64,000 bases of DNA from an uncultured Saprospiraceae bacterium (lineage in GTDB: Bacteria; Bacteroidota; Bacteroidia; Chitinophagales; Saprospiraceae). This document shows, piece by piece, positions 1 through 8,198 of this stretch; positions within the stretch are counted from its first letter, which is position 1; every line of letters starts with the position of its first letter. The position numbers were made by a program, and so were the translations under genes. The notes beneath the pieces are model-generated. The model did not search any database. It was not told where the DNA came from and saw nothing but the letters and a program-made list of their open reading frames with translations. Location of the stretch: NCBI GenBank assembly GCA_937139495.1, contig CAKZQC010000014.1:1-64000 (forward strand), written 5' to 3'.

Positions 1-38
1 AAAGGCTTTTTCTTTTTTCCTAATTTATACACAAAAAA

Positions 39-70
39 ATGAGCCAACCCTAACTTAAGGGATGACTCAT
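39..70. terminator. Bidirectional intrinsic terminator
   Basis: A stem of about 13 pairs with two mismatches (arms 39-51 and 58-70, loop TAACTT) has a run of A on its left and a run of T on its right, so it can act on both strands. It lies just downstream of the minus-strand lipoprotein gene and probably ends that transcript. Confidence 0.75.
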
Positions 71-101
71 GTTTTTTGTCAAAATAGAAAAGAATAAGGC
101 T

Positions 102-1226
102 TTATTTAGGGCTAGGCTTCCAGACTTCTATTTGCAAATCATCTATATAAATAGGTCGATCGTTAGGATTATAACCATATACTTTTAGAGCATGATTTGG
201 CTGTGTGCCTTGCGGAATTTCAAACCACATTTCTTGTTTTGTCCATTGCTGGTTGACTTGACCAGATTGGTCTCGAATACGAGGGTCAATCGCTTGGTTG
301 ACATAATAAGCGGATTCGTCTTGGACTACACCAACCATCGTAGCCGCAGGAGTAGCTAATGCCACATGATGGTGCTTGAAAGCAGCAAAGGTAACATGAA
401 TATAATCGCCCGCTACGGCATTGGCTTGCTCTAGTGTACCTGTATAGCCTTGTGCATATAAGCTATGCTGTTTGGATATCATAGTCGAACCCACTCCACG
501 TTGAGCCGTTTCTTTGGTATGTCCCGCTATCGTTGCGTCTTCATAATTTTGTTCGGTTACGATATGATTTTTGACATAATGGCTAGGAGCTTTGGCTGGT
601 TGTGTTGTCCAATATTCTGCTTTCAGATTGTCTATATAGATGGGCGTTTCGCTAGGATTCCAGCAGTATATTTTGAGTAGGGTAGTTGTGGTTACTGTTG
701 CAGGTACTTGTACCCAAACGGCTAGGTTTTCCCACTTATCGACCAGTTGTTTATTTTGTTGCTGTAGCAATTCTTGTACTACAAATTGCTGATAGAATAT
801 AGTACTATCGGCAGCTTGGTCTTGATACGAAACAACTAAATGACTAAAATCTTCTTGAGCATAAGCAGGGTTGCCGACCTGCATAAAATCGCAAGATACA
901 CGCAACCATTTTTTAGGGTTTGCGTCTGCGACTCCTTCGTAGCCCAAACTGTAGCTAGCAGGGGCAGAGAGTTGATAGGCGTATTTGCCCTTGCGGGCAT
1001 ATTTATTATTGTAGCGTTTTTGGGCTAATTCATTTTCTTTTTTGTTGGCAACAGTAGGGGGCAAGTGTTCAAAATCTTGCTCGAAGAGCAAATAGTCAAA
1101 TACAGCACCTTGGGGTACTGTTACTTCTTTAGGGAAACTAATTCGCTGCTCTACTTGCTCTGTATTGACAGGGGTGCAAGCTGCTACGATAAGGCAAACA
1201 AATAACCAAAAAGAATAATTTTTCAT
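102..1226 (-). CDS. Lipoprotein with two similar beta-rich halves
   Basis: I do not recognise a named family. The start is set at 1226 because it gives a standard lipoprotein signal (MKNYSFWLFVCLIVAAC), with the lipobox cysteine at residue 17; the longer upstream reading adds ten residues before the signal. The mature protein has two related halves: each ends with the same pattern, 'YCWNPSETPIYIDNL' in the first and 'YGYNPNDRPIYIDDL' in the second. This resembles jelly-roll, carbohydrate-binding-module-like sandwiches repeated in tandem. It probably sits on the outer membrane or cell surface. It lies 64 bp downstream of the TonB-dependent receptor gene on the same strand, so the two may be co-transcribed, though a strong hairpin separates them. 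Function unknown; ligand binding at the surface is inference. Confidence 0.8.
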   Translation of the reverse strand: MKNYSFWLFVCLIVAACTPVNTEQVEQRISFPKEVTVPQGAVFDYLLFEQDFEHLPPTVANKKENELAQKRYNNKYARKGKYAYQLSAPASYSLGYEGVADANPKKWLRVSCDFMQVGNPAYAQEDFSHLVVSYQDQAADSTIFYQQFVVQELLQQQNKQLVDKWENLAVWVQVPATVTTTTLLKIYCWNPSETPIYIDNLKAEYWTTQPAKAPSHYVKNHIVTEQNYEDATIAGHTKETAQRGVGSTMISKQHSLYAQGYTGTLEQANAVAGDYIHVTFAAFKHHHVALATPAATMVGVVQDESAYYVNQAIDPRIRDQSGQVNQQWTKQEMWFEIPQGTQPNHALKVYGYNPNDRPIYIDDLQIEVWKPSPK

Positions 1227-1244
1227 AGTTTTTATTTTAAAATA

Positions 1245-1283
1245 ACCGTGTAGCATGGTCGCAATACGACCACGCTACACGGT
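1245..1283 (-). promoter_or_regulatory. Strong intercistronic hairpin
   Basis: A 17-pair stem with one mismatch (arms 1245-1261 and 1267-1283, loop CAATA) fills nearly the whole gap between the TonB receptor stop and the lipoprotein start. On the minus strand it is followed by TTATTTT, so it may terminate or attenuate receptor transcripts, or protect them from 3' decay. Confidence 0.6.
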
Positions 1284-1290
1284 CAGGGCT

Positions 1291-3954
1291 TTATCCTCCA
1301 ATCTGTGATTCTCCATCTGATTCTCCTCCACCATTGAGGCGACCAGCGTTTTTGGAACGACCATCTTTGACGGTTACTTTTCCGAAGCGGTAAGAGAAAC
1401 GCAATTCAAATACAGGCGATTCCCATTCGCTTTTTCCTTCTTGGTAGAAATTAACATCTTCTGAAAGATACGAATATTGACCACCTAAAATAGGATTTTG
1501 AACACTCAAAGTAAGCGTACCTTTATTTTTAAGTACTTTTTGACTGATTGAAATAGAATTCCAAGCATAACCACCTGTAGAACCTTGTTGTACGAAAGTA
1601 GGCAAGGAGTACCAAGCATACAAAGAAATACGCATTCCAAACTTGAATACAAAATTAGCATTAGCATTGACATTGCCACCGATGGCATTGACCACATAAG
1701 CATCATTGACATTGGAGGCATCTTGACGGCTGTGGTAAACAGAGCCATTGACACCAAATGTCAACCACTTAGTAGCAGTAATTCGGCTCACCAATTCGCC
1801 CCCCATGACATGACTTTCACTAAAGTTGTAATAGGTTGAACTCGAAATGCCTTCGCTATCTACCGTTGTCAAACGCTCCATTAGGTTGGTGTTGTAACGA
1901 TAGAACCCCGTAAGCATGAAGGTGTGTCCTTCTTTCCAATATTTGGCATAACTCAACTCAAACGAGTTGGTATATTGTGGTTGCAAAAATGGATTGCCAA
2001 AACGCAAGTTAAGACGGTCATCGTACTTCGTAAACGGGTTTAGCTGCCAAGTACTCGGGCGATTGATACGTCGGCTATAGCCAATGCGTACACTTTGGTT
2101 GTTTTTTATTTCGAGCTGTCCGCTTGCCGAAGGGAAGAAACTGAAGTAATTGTTTTGGAACATTTCGCCCGTATTGATCAACTCTGAGTTGCTCAAGGTC
2201 TGTTCTACACGCAAACCTAGCTTGTAGCTAAATTTCTTAATTTTTTGTGTGAATGTGCCGTAGGCAGCATGTACTTGCTCTTGATAATCAAATTCATTGC
2301 TCAGATTGACATCATTGGCAAACTGCATAGCTGCATAATTATAGGTACTAGAATTGAAGTCTTCCGACAGCCAACGAATATTACCTTTGTAGCCAGCCTC
2401 AATTTTCATACTTTTTTTGATTGGGTGGGTATAATCAACCATCATAGTACCTTGGTGCATTAATTGACCGTTTAGCGTGTTTTGCAACAGGGGCATATTA
2501 TTCATTTCGCTACCGTCAGAATTGTATTGTTGCTCGTCAAATTCATTGCCACTATTTCTGTTGTTGTAGGTGTATTGTAGGTCAATGACCAGCTCTTGCT
2601 TGTCGCCCATACTACCCGAACGACCAGCTGCAGCACGACCGCCGCCGCCGCCTTTTCTGGGGCGTGCTCCTCCGCCAGGTCCTCCTTCTTGAGAGTTGTC
2701 TATACGGACACCTAGAGAGTCATTATCTTCTTTTTGTCTAAATACTTTGGAGTAAATAACATTGTAGGTCATATTCATACGGCTGTTATCGCCTAAGGTA
2801 TTTCGTTGACTAAAGCTAGACATATCTTTATTTTGGTCAAAATAGTCATACTGTACGAGTCCTGTATTGCCCCCTGCACCAGGGCGGATACGTGCCGCTA
2901 CGGTTAGTGTATTGAAATCATCAAAATAATAATCAAAACCTATACGAGCCATACCGCCATTGCGGCTTCGTTGTCTTTCGCTAATTTGGTTGGTATGATA
3001 AGCCGTATCGGTCAAGTAGCTAGAGCGATACAGGTAGCCACGGCTATAGTTTTCGGAGTAATTATAACTAAAATTAGAAAAGAAATTGATTTTGTTATTT
3101 CTAAAATTGAGGCTCAAACCACCTCTGTAGCGACGGAACGGCACCCAAGTAGAAGTACCCACCGAGGCATTGACACTACCTGTAAACCCTTCGAGTACAT
3201 TTTTTTTGAGTACAATATTAATAATGCCAGCTTCTCCTTCTGGGTCATACTTGGCAGAAGGATTGGTAATTAATTCTACACTTTTGATGCTATTGGCAGG
3301 GAGTTGGTCTAGGATTTCGGCTTGGCTATCGCCTGTCAATCCCGTGGGTTTGCCATTGATATAAACCTGTACCGCAGAGCCTCTAATCTTGACACCACCA
3401 TCAAAATCAACTTCTACGGTAGGCGTATTACGCAGTACTTCTGTTGCATTTTCGCTCTCCCCCAAGTTGGTTTTATCTACATTAAATACTTTTTTGTCCA
3501 GTCCCATCTGAAAGACTTGTTTTTCGGCAGTCACTTCTGCTACATCGAGCATAGTCGGGCTAGGAGCTAGGTATATTTTGCCATAGTCTTTGGTGGCGTT
3601 TTGTGGGCGTATGCCCAATGTCATGTTCATGGTCACGTAGCCCATATAATTGATGACAACACGATGTCTGCCTAACGGCAATTCGCTGATTTCGAATCGT
3701 CCTCTGCTGTCTGTAATTTGACCACCAATCAGGTTAGAATCTCGTTGACTATAAACCGATATAGTTGCAAATTCGAGGGCACTGCCACTTGCAGAATCTA
3801 AGACAATACCTGTTATTTTGCCAATTTTAGGAATTACTCGTTCTGGTTTTTTTGTCGATTCTGTGTCCTTGTCCGAATCATCTTCTGGTGGCTCTTGAGC
3901 CAATAATATACCTGTACTCAACAGGAAGCAAAATGCAAATAGTAATTTTTTCAT
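1291..3954 (-). CDS. TonB-dependent receptor, OMP_b-brl_3 family
   Basis: An 887-residue outer-membrane receptor. A signal peptide ends near residue 19 (LLSTGILLAQ). Next comes a CarboxypepD_reg-like beta sandwich (about 45-120, 'GKITGIVLDSASG'), then a TonB plug region (about 145-255, 'VEVDFDGGVKIRGSAVQVYI'), then a beta barrel to the C-terminus. This domain order is typical of Bacteroidota receptors that take up large or scarce ligands using TonB energy. No SusD partner is adjacent, which fits the OMP_b-brl_3 class better than a classical SusCD pair. A glycine/arginine-rich stretch at about residues 421-445 probably lies in an extracellular loop. The C-terminus ends in a glycine-rich tail rather than the usual terminal aromatic residue. 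Substrate cannot be told from sequence. Confidence 0.92.
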   Translation of the reverse strand: MKKLLFAFCFLLSTGILLAQEPPEDDSDKDTESTKKPERVIPKIGKITGIVLDSASGSALEFATISVYSQRDSNLIGGQITDSRGRFEISELPLGRHRVVINYMGYVTMNMTLGIRPQNATKDYGKIYLAPSPTMLDVAEVTAEKQVFQMGLDKKVFNVDKTNLGESENATEVLRNTPTVEVDFDGGVKIRGSAVQVYINGKPTGLTGDSQAEILDQLPANSIKSVELITNPSAKYDPEGEAGIINIVLKKNVLEGFTGSVNASVGTSTWVPFRRYRGGLSLNFRNNKINFFSNFSYNYSENYSRGYLYRSSYLTDTAYHTNQISERQRSRNGGMARIGFDYYFDDFNTLTVAARIRPGAGGNTGLVQYDYFDQNKDMSSFSQRNTLGDNSRMNMTYNVIYSKVFRQKEDNDSLGVRIDNSQEGGPGGGARPRKGGGGGRAAAGRSGSMGDKQELVIDLQYTYNNRNSGNEFDEQQYNSDGSEMNNMPLLQNTLNGQLMHQGTMMVDYTHPIKKSMKIEAGYKGNIRWLSEDFNSSTYNYAAMQFANDVNLSNEFDYQEQVHAAYGTFTQKIKKFSYKLGLRVEQTLSNSELINTGEMFQNNYFSFFPSASGQLEIKNNQSVRIGYSRRINRPSTWQLNPFTKYDDRLNLRFGNPFLQPQYTNSFELSYAKYWKEGHTFMLTGFYRYNTNLMERLTTVDSEGISSSTYYNFSESHVMGGELVSRITATKWLTFGVNGSVYHSRQDASNVNDAYVVNAIGGNVNANANFVFKFGMRISLYAWYSLPTFVQQGSTGGYAWNSISISQKVLKNKGTLTLSVQNPILGGQYSYLSEDVNFYQEGKSEWESPVFELRFSYRFGKVTVKDGRSKNAGRLNGGGESDGESQIGG

Positions 3955-4304
3955 GTGATTTAGTGTAGCTTTGATAGATGAAATTGTAGAAAAAAGTTCT
4001 CATTTAAGTTGAGACTGCCGTATCGGGCAAAGGTTTAATGTAGTCCTAATAAGGAGGCGATTAAGAACATGTGTAAAGAGCTGTCATTGGAAATAATCCA
4101 TTTTTTTACTACAAAAAAGATTAGTAAAACATCGAAAATTTATGTCGGACGACTAGAACAACTTCTCTAATAAAGCTACAACAAGTACTATTGATCATAG
4201 TTTTTTTTAGACCAATGGTCTAAAAACTCTGTCGAATTAATGTTTTAGACACACACTAAGAGCATGACTAAAACCGATAATAATGAACAGTAAAAACTAC
4301 CTCA
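3955..4304. other. Intergenic region with palindrome
   Basis: This 350-bp gap separates two minus-strand genes and holds no convincing ORF. The clearest structure is a perfect palindrome with arms TTTTTAGACC and GGTCTAAAAA around AAT (4204-4226), which could be an operator or a weak terminator. Promoters for the TonB receptor should lie here, but I see no clean TAnnTTTG element. Confidence 0.5.
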
Positions 4305-5549
4305 TCATAAAAATTTGGTTGGTACATCTGCTACATATATGACATACTGTTCCAACTTAGCAAGTCTTACCACGTCAATAAGCCACTGCTCCTCATACTG
4401 TCGTACCGATTCTATATGTTCAGGTTTGTGTTCAAAAACTAGCTTCTGTTGCTTATTGGATGCTATGTCGTCTAAGAACAAAGTGTCTGCGATAACAGAA
4501 TATACCCAAGTCGTATTCGGAACAGTTTGACTATCGGATAAGGTATTGATGTAGATTGCTGTATCTTGCAAGGAAGGGAGCCCTAAGCGAATTTGTTGCC
4601 TTTTTGTTTCTTGATGGAGCAACAAACGGTTATCATCATACGCTATATCGTCAAATGTTATTCCTTCGGCACTATAACTACCTAGTAATTTTGGGGACGT
4701 ACTTTTGTCAAAAACAGCAATTCGAATCTTGTTTGGTATTGCTTCTATTTCGTACACAATTACCCAATAATTACTTAGTTCTATTTTATGGAACGACCAA
4801 TCGGTCAAATTATAAAACTTCTTTGTTGTTCGGTTATACAATACCTTTTCATGCTGAATACAATCTAATACAGACCAATCTTTAATCGTTTTTTCCCATG
4901 TCAATAACTGACTGCTTTTGGGTAACTTTAGGCGTTTTTTGACTGGGGGAATAATAGATACAAAACGTCCCCTACGCATGTCCATTAAGACTGTTTGTGC
5001 TTTTTTTTTTCTGAATTTTTTTTCTAAAGATTTTACAATAGCAAATTGGTCTGTAAGCTCAACGGTTGTTCCACCTAAGTTGCTTACAACTTCTTTATAA
5101 ATTTGCCTGCCATTTGCTATATCAATTTTTCCGATGTAGCAGATAGAGTCAAGGTTTTTTCCGAATACAGGGCTGAGAAAAGAGAGATTGATAGTGGGGT
5201 TTATAGGCTCTTTTTCTACTACATATAGATTGCCGCCCGAAACGGTTGCCTGTCTTGTACGTTTAAATACGTCTGACCAAATAGAATAATTATTTATTCC
5301 TTTGGAATAAGCCGTACAGCCTCGATGGTTTACTATATTCGATTCAAATACTAAATCTACTGTTCCTAAATCATAGAGTTGAGACCTCCCATGGATGAAA
5401 GAACCTCTATCTTTTCGATAGGTTTTATCCAATAGTTTATATTCTTTTTCAAATTCCTCTTTTGCAATTGTAGGCTTCTCGAATATATAAATAAATGATA
5501 AAATGGTTACACTAAGAATCGCAAAAATAAAGGCTAGATAATGTTTCAT
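4305..5549 (-). CDS. Membrane-anchored protein of unknown function
   Basis: A 414-residue protein I do not recognise. The N-terminus (residues 1-24, MKHYLAFIFAILSVTILSF) is an uncleaved anchor or signal sequence with no lipobox. The rest is soluble and rich in alternating hydrophobic strands, with repeated phrases like 'LYNRTTKKFYNLTDWSF' and 'SVIADTLFLDD', suggestive of a beta-propeller-like periplasmic domain; that fold is inference. It stands alone on its strand, with the TonB receptor 350 bp downstream and the island boundary just upstream. Base use looks like the flanking chromosome to a reader's eye, though it is somewhat AT-rich. Confidence 0.7.
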   Translation of the reverse strand: MKHYLAFIFAILSVTILSFIYIFEKPTIAKEEFEKEYKLLDKTYRKDRGSFIHGRSQLYDLGTVDLVFESNIVNHRGCTAYSKGINNYSIWSDVFKRTRQATVSGGNLYVVEKEPINPTINLSFLSPVFGKNLDSICYIGKIDIANGRQIYKEVVSNLGGTTVELTDQFAIVKSLEKKFRKKKAQTVLMDMRRGRFVSIIPPVKKRLKLPKSSQLLTWEKTIKDWSVLDCIQHEKVLYNRTTKKFYNLTDWSFHKIELSNYWVIVYEIEAIPNKIRIAVFDKSTSPKLLGSYSAEGITFDDIAYDDNRLLLHQETKRQQIRLGLPSLQDTAIYINTLSDSQTVPNTTWVYSVIADTLFLDDIASNKQQKLVFEHKPEHIESVRQYEEQWLIDVVRLAKLEQYVIYVADVPTKFL

Positions 5550-5594
5550 GAGTATAATTTTAGAGGTGCTTAACTACCTACTATAAGGGGTTCA

Positions 5595-5759
5595 TCAAAA
5601 TCCCCCTTCCGCATCATTATCTGCCTCCACTTTGTCCATTTCTTCTTTTAGTTTGGTGGACATCAGAATCGCAAAACCTATGATGAAAAACAGCGTCATA
5701 AATAGCATACTGTTGCGCATAGAGCCTGTGAGTTGTTCGATGAGGGCGTAGGCAAATGT
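5595..5759 (-). pseudogene. Detached 3' end of UMF1-type MFS transporter gene
   Basis: These bases encode the last 54 codons of the MFS transporter whose intact copy lies at 17737-19071. The shared part is identical base for base over 161 bp. Here the reading frame ends ...EGG-F-stop (TGA at 5595-5597), whereas the intact gene ends ...EGG-LARP-stop. There is no start or upstream coding sequence, so this is a remnant left by insertion of the island. It probably shows the original 3' end of the gene. Confidence 0.88.
5599..5759. repeat. Left 161-bp direct repeat flanking the island
   Basis: This segment matches 17750-17910 without a mismatch that I can find, in the same orientation, offset by 12,151 bp. 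The match breaks sharply at both ends. It is the left boundary of the phosphorothioation island and acts as a candidate attL or recombination scar. Confidence 0.93.
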
Positions 5760-5860
5760 TTTTTGTTAAATTTAGTTTAGCAAATCTTTCGTAATGTAGG
5801 CGTTTATTCTATATATTTATATCATTCAATAAAATTAATCACCTCAAATAACAGAAACAA

Positions 5861-8161
5861 ATGTTTCAAATAGACAAAGCATTCAATCCTGAAACCTTAA
5901 ATGTACACAGTTTCTATCAAAAACCAGGAGTTGGATTGTATATTCCACTGTATCAACGCGAGTATAGTTGGGATAAAGATAATATAGAGCAGTTGCTTGA
6001 TGATATTAGTCATGGTATATTTTCAATAATGGAAAATACAGCTGAAATTAGATTTTTAGGTACTGTTATAGCTGTACAAGTTCAAGATAAAAGGACTATA
6101 ACTCCAGCAGATCCGCAAGGTCTACCTTCCTTAATAGAGAATATAATTGATGGTCAACAAAGACTATCAACTATTACCTTATTCTCAACGCTATTATACC
6201 ATCATATTTGGAATATCCAGAAAGCTGTCTCTAATATAGAAGATAAAAATTTACTTAAGGACTTAGATGAAGTATGTAATTATTGGAAGAAGAAACTGTT
6301 AGATATTTTCTCATTAGACTTGCAGAGAGGTACTCCCTACAGAAAACCTAAAATAATACGCGGTAGTAAAGATCAATGGACAAAGGACGGTGATATAGAT
6401 GGCAACTATAAATCTAATGTAGCCAATTATTTAGGTCATTTTATTAATTATATAGATGAGAAACAAGAGAATTTTGATAAACTTCCTGATTTTTCAAAAA
6501 CAAGGACTGGAGATAATTTAAAGCGTATTAATAATTGGCTTAAGAAGACAGTTTTGAAAGCTCATGTTAATCAAACAGAAGAATTTGTTACTTCTTGGGA
6601 AGTTCTAGACAAGGTAAATCAAGAGTTTATATGGCAATATGATAGAGTGCTGTTGCAAGGTATTGTTTTGAAAAAAGAAATAGTAGACAAAAAAAGTGTT
6701 GCGTACTTAACTTCTTCATTAGTTCAGTTATTTGCGGTGGCTCATTACCTTTTGGAAAGATGTTGTTTTACTATTATTCAGCCTATGAATGAAGATTGGG
6801 CATTTGATATGTTCCAATCTCTAAATGCTACTGGTACTCCATTGACTGCTATAGAAACCTTTAAGCCTAATGTGGTTAATGACGTTAATTTAATTTCAGG
6901 ACAAAACTACAAAGGATCTGCCATAGAGCAAAGTTTTATAAAAGTAGATAACCTATTCAAAGGTGTGACAAGTGCAGCTAGAAAAAGCTCTCTCACTAAA
7001 GAATTTTTGACATCATTTGCTTTGACGCTTGATGGCAAAAAGTTGAGTAGCCATTTCAGTCAACAAAGAAAGTGGTTACAAGAAACTTATGAGAAGGATT
7101 GTAAGACTAAAGAAATGAAAGATGCATTCGTACATTTCTTTGGTGATTATGCAGAATTTTATAAAGATATCTGGTTAGATTATGATGGCAAAAACAATGC
7201 TCCAATACAAAAAATAGCTTCTCACAAGGAAGCAAATATCACCTCTTTATATATACTGTATTTAAAGGATTCGAATCATAAAATGGCGATTACTATATTA
7301 GGTCGACTTTATTCAGATATAATCAGAGGCAAGGAGAATTCTATCAATTTATTTGTGGAAGCGACCAAAGCGATTGTTAGGTTCTATACACTTTGGCGTT
7401 CGGCACAGTCTAACTCAGGACTCGATATTACTTATCGTAATTTTATGAAACGCCCCTTAGAAGAAGATAAGAAAACCGTAATTGTAAACAAGTCTAATGC
7501 TTGGATAGATACAGATCGCCTTAGTGTTTCTAGATTAAAAGAGTATTTCAATAGTATTTTAGAAAGAGAAAATATAGATAGCTATGAGAGTTGGAAATCT
7601 AAAGCACTCTATAGCTTAAAATATCATAAAACTAAGTCTATCTGCAAATTTGCTTTATTTGCAAGTGCTCACAATGCTATTACTGATGAGGAGAACAAAG
7701 GGTTGATGAAGAAAGCTAAAGAGGGGACTTATGAATACTTGACCATTGCGAACTGGATATCTGATGATTTTAAAAGCATAGAACACGTAGCTCCCGAAAA
7801 GGGCATCAATAAATGGGATGAGAATCTGTACACAGAAGAGGAGTGGTACCATTCTATTGGTAACTTAACGCTATTACCTACCAATATCAATAGTTCTGCT
7901 GGCAACAAAGATTGGGAAGCTAAGTACATCTATTATCAGTATTTGAGCGAAAGTGACATACAGCGAGAGCAGGAGTTAGAAAATATGGCAAATAATAGAG
8001 GTGTAACTTTGAACCCTAAGACCATAAAGCTATTGCAAAATGCCAAATTTAATCACCACATTAAACCTATTGTTGCTTTAGGGGCAGATGCTGACTGGAA
8101 TGTAGATTTTGTAAAAAAGCGTGCTGAGCGAATTATTAGTTTGCTTTGGGAAATGTTGTAG
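5861..8161 (+). CDS. sspE: SspE-like DUF262/DUF1524 restriction effector
   Basis: A 766-residue protein with the two-domain plan of SspE and GmrSD-type nucleases. The N-terminal DUF262 domain shows 'IPLYQREYSW' (residues 28-37) and 'IDGQQRLSTI' (96-105), the nucleotide-binding/hydrolysis signatures of the family. A later 'FQSLNATGTPLTAIETFKP' also belongs to it. The C-terminal DUF1524 domain is an HNH-type nuclease: 'IEHVAPE' carries the candidate catalytic His642, and 'IGNLTLLP' (Asn668) and 'NSSAGNKDW' follow. Known SspE uses phosphorothioate-stimulated NTPase activity and DNA nicking to block phage replication; the presence of sspBCD in the same island supports that role over a GmrSD enzyme for sugar-modified DNA. 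It is the first gene of an apparent four-gene operon, 37 bp before the kinase-like gene. Confidence 0.85.
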   Translation: MFQIDKAFNPETLNVHSFYQKPGVGLYIPLYQREYSWDKDNIEQLLDDISHGIFSIMENTAEIRFLGTVIAVQVQDKRTITPADPQGLPSLIENIIDGQQRLSTITLFSTLLYHHIWNIQKAVSNIEDKNLLKDLDEVCNYWKKKLLDIFSLDLQRGTPYRKPKIIRGSKDQWTKDGDIDGNYKSNVANYLGHFINYIDEKQENFDKLPDFSKTRTGDNLKRINNWLKKTVLKAHVNQTEEFVTSWEVLDKVNQEFIWQYDRVLLQGIVLKKEIVDKKSVAYLTSSLVQLFAVAHYLLERCCFTIIQPMNEDWAFDMFQSLNATGTPLTAIETFKPNVVNDVNLISGQNYKGSAIEQSFIKVDNLFKGVTSAARKSSLTKEFLTSFALTLDGKKLSSHFSQQRKWLQETYEKDCKTKEMKDAFVHFFGDYAEFYKDIWLDYDGKNNAPIQKIASHKEANITSLYILYLKDSNHKMAITILGRLYSDIIRGKENSINLFVEATKAIVRFYTLWRSAQSNSGLDITYRNFMKRPLEEDKKTVIVNKSNAWIDTDRLSVSRLKEYFNSILERENIDSYESWKSKALYSLKYHKTKSICKFALFASAHNAITDEENKGLMKKAKEGTYEYLTIANWISDDFKSIEHVAPEKGINKWDENLYTEEEWYHSIGNLTLLPTNINSSAGNKDWEAKYIYYQYLSESDIQREQELENMANNRGVTLNPKTIKLLQNAKFNHHIKPIVALGADADWNVDFVKKRAERIISLLWEML

Positions 8162-8198
8162 TTTTAGTTAATGAAATTAACCCTAATAAAAAAATGAA

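Noticed and set aside
5861..8161. GmrSD type IV restriction enzyme for glucosylated phage DNA
   Set aside because: The domain plan is the same, but linkage to sspBCD in the same island favours an SspE role.
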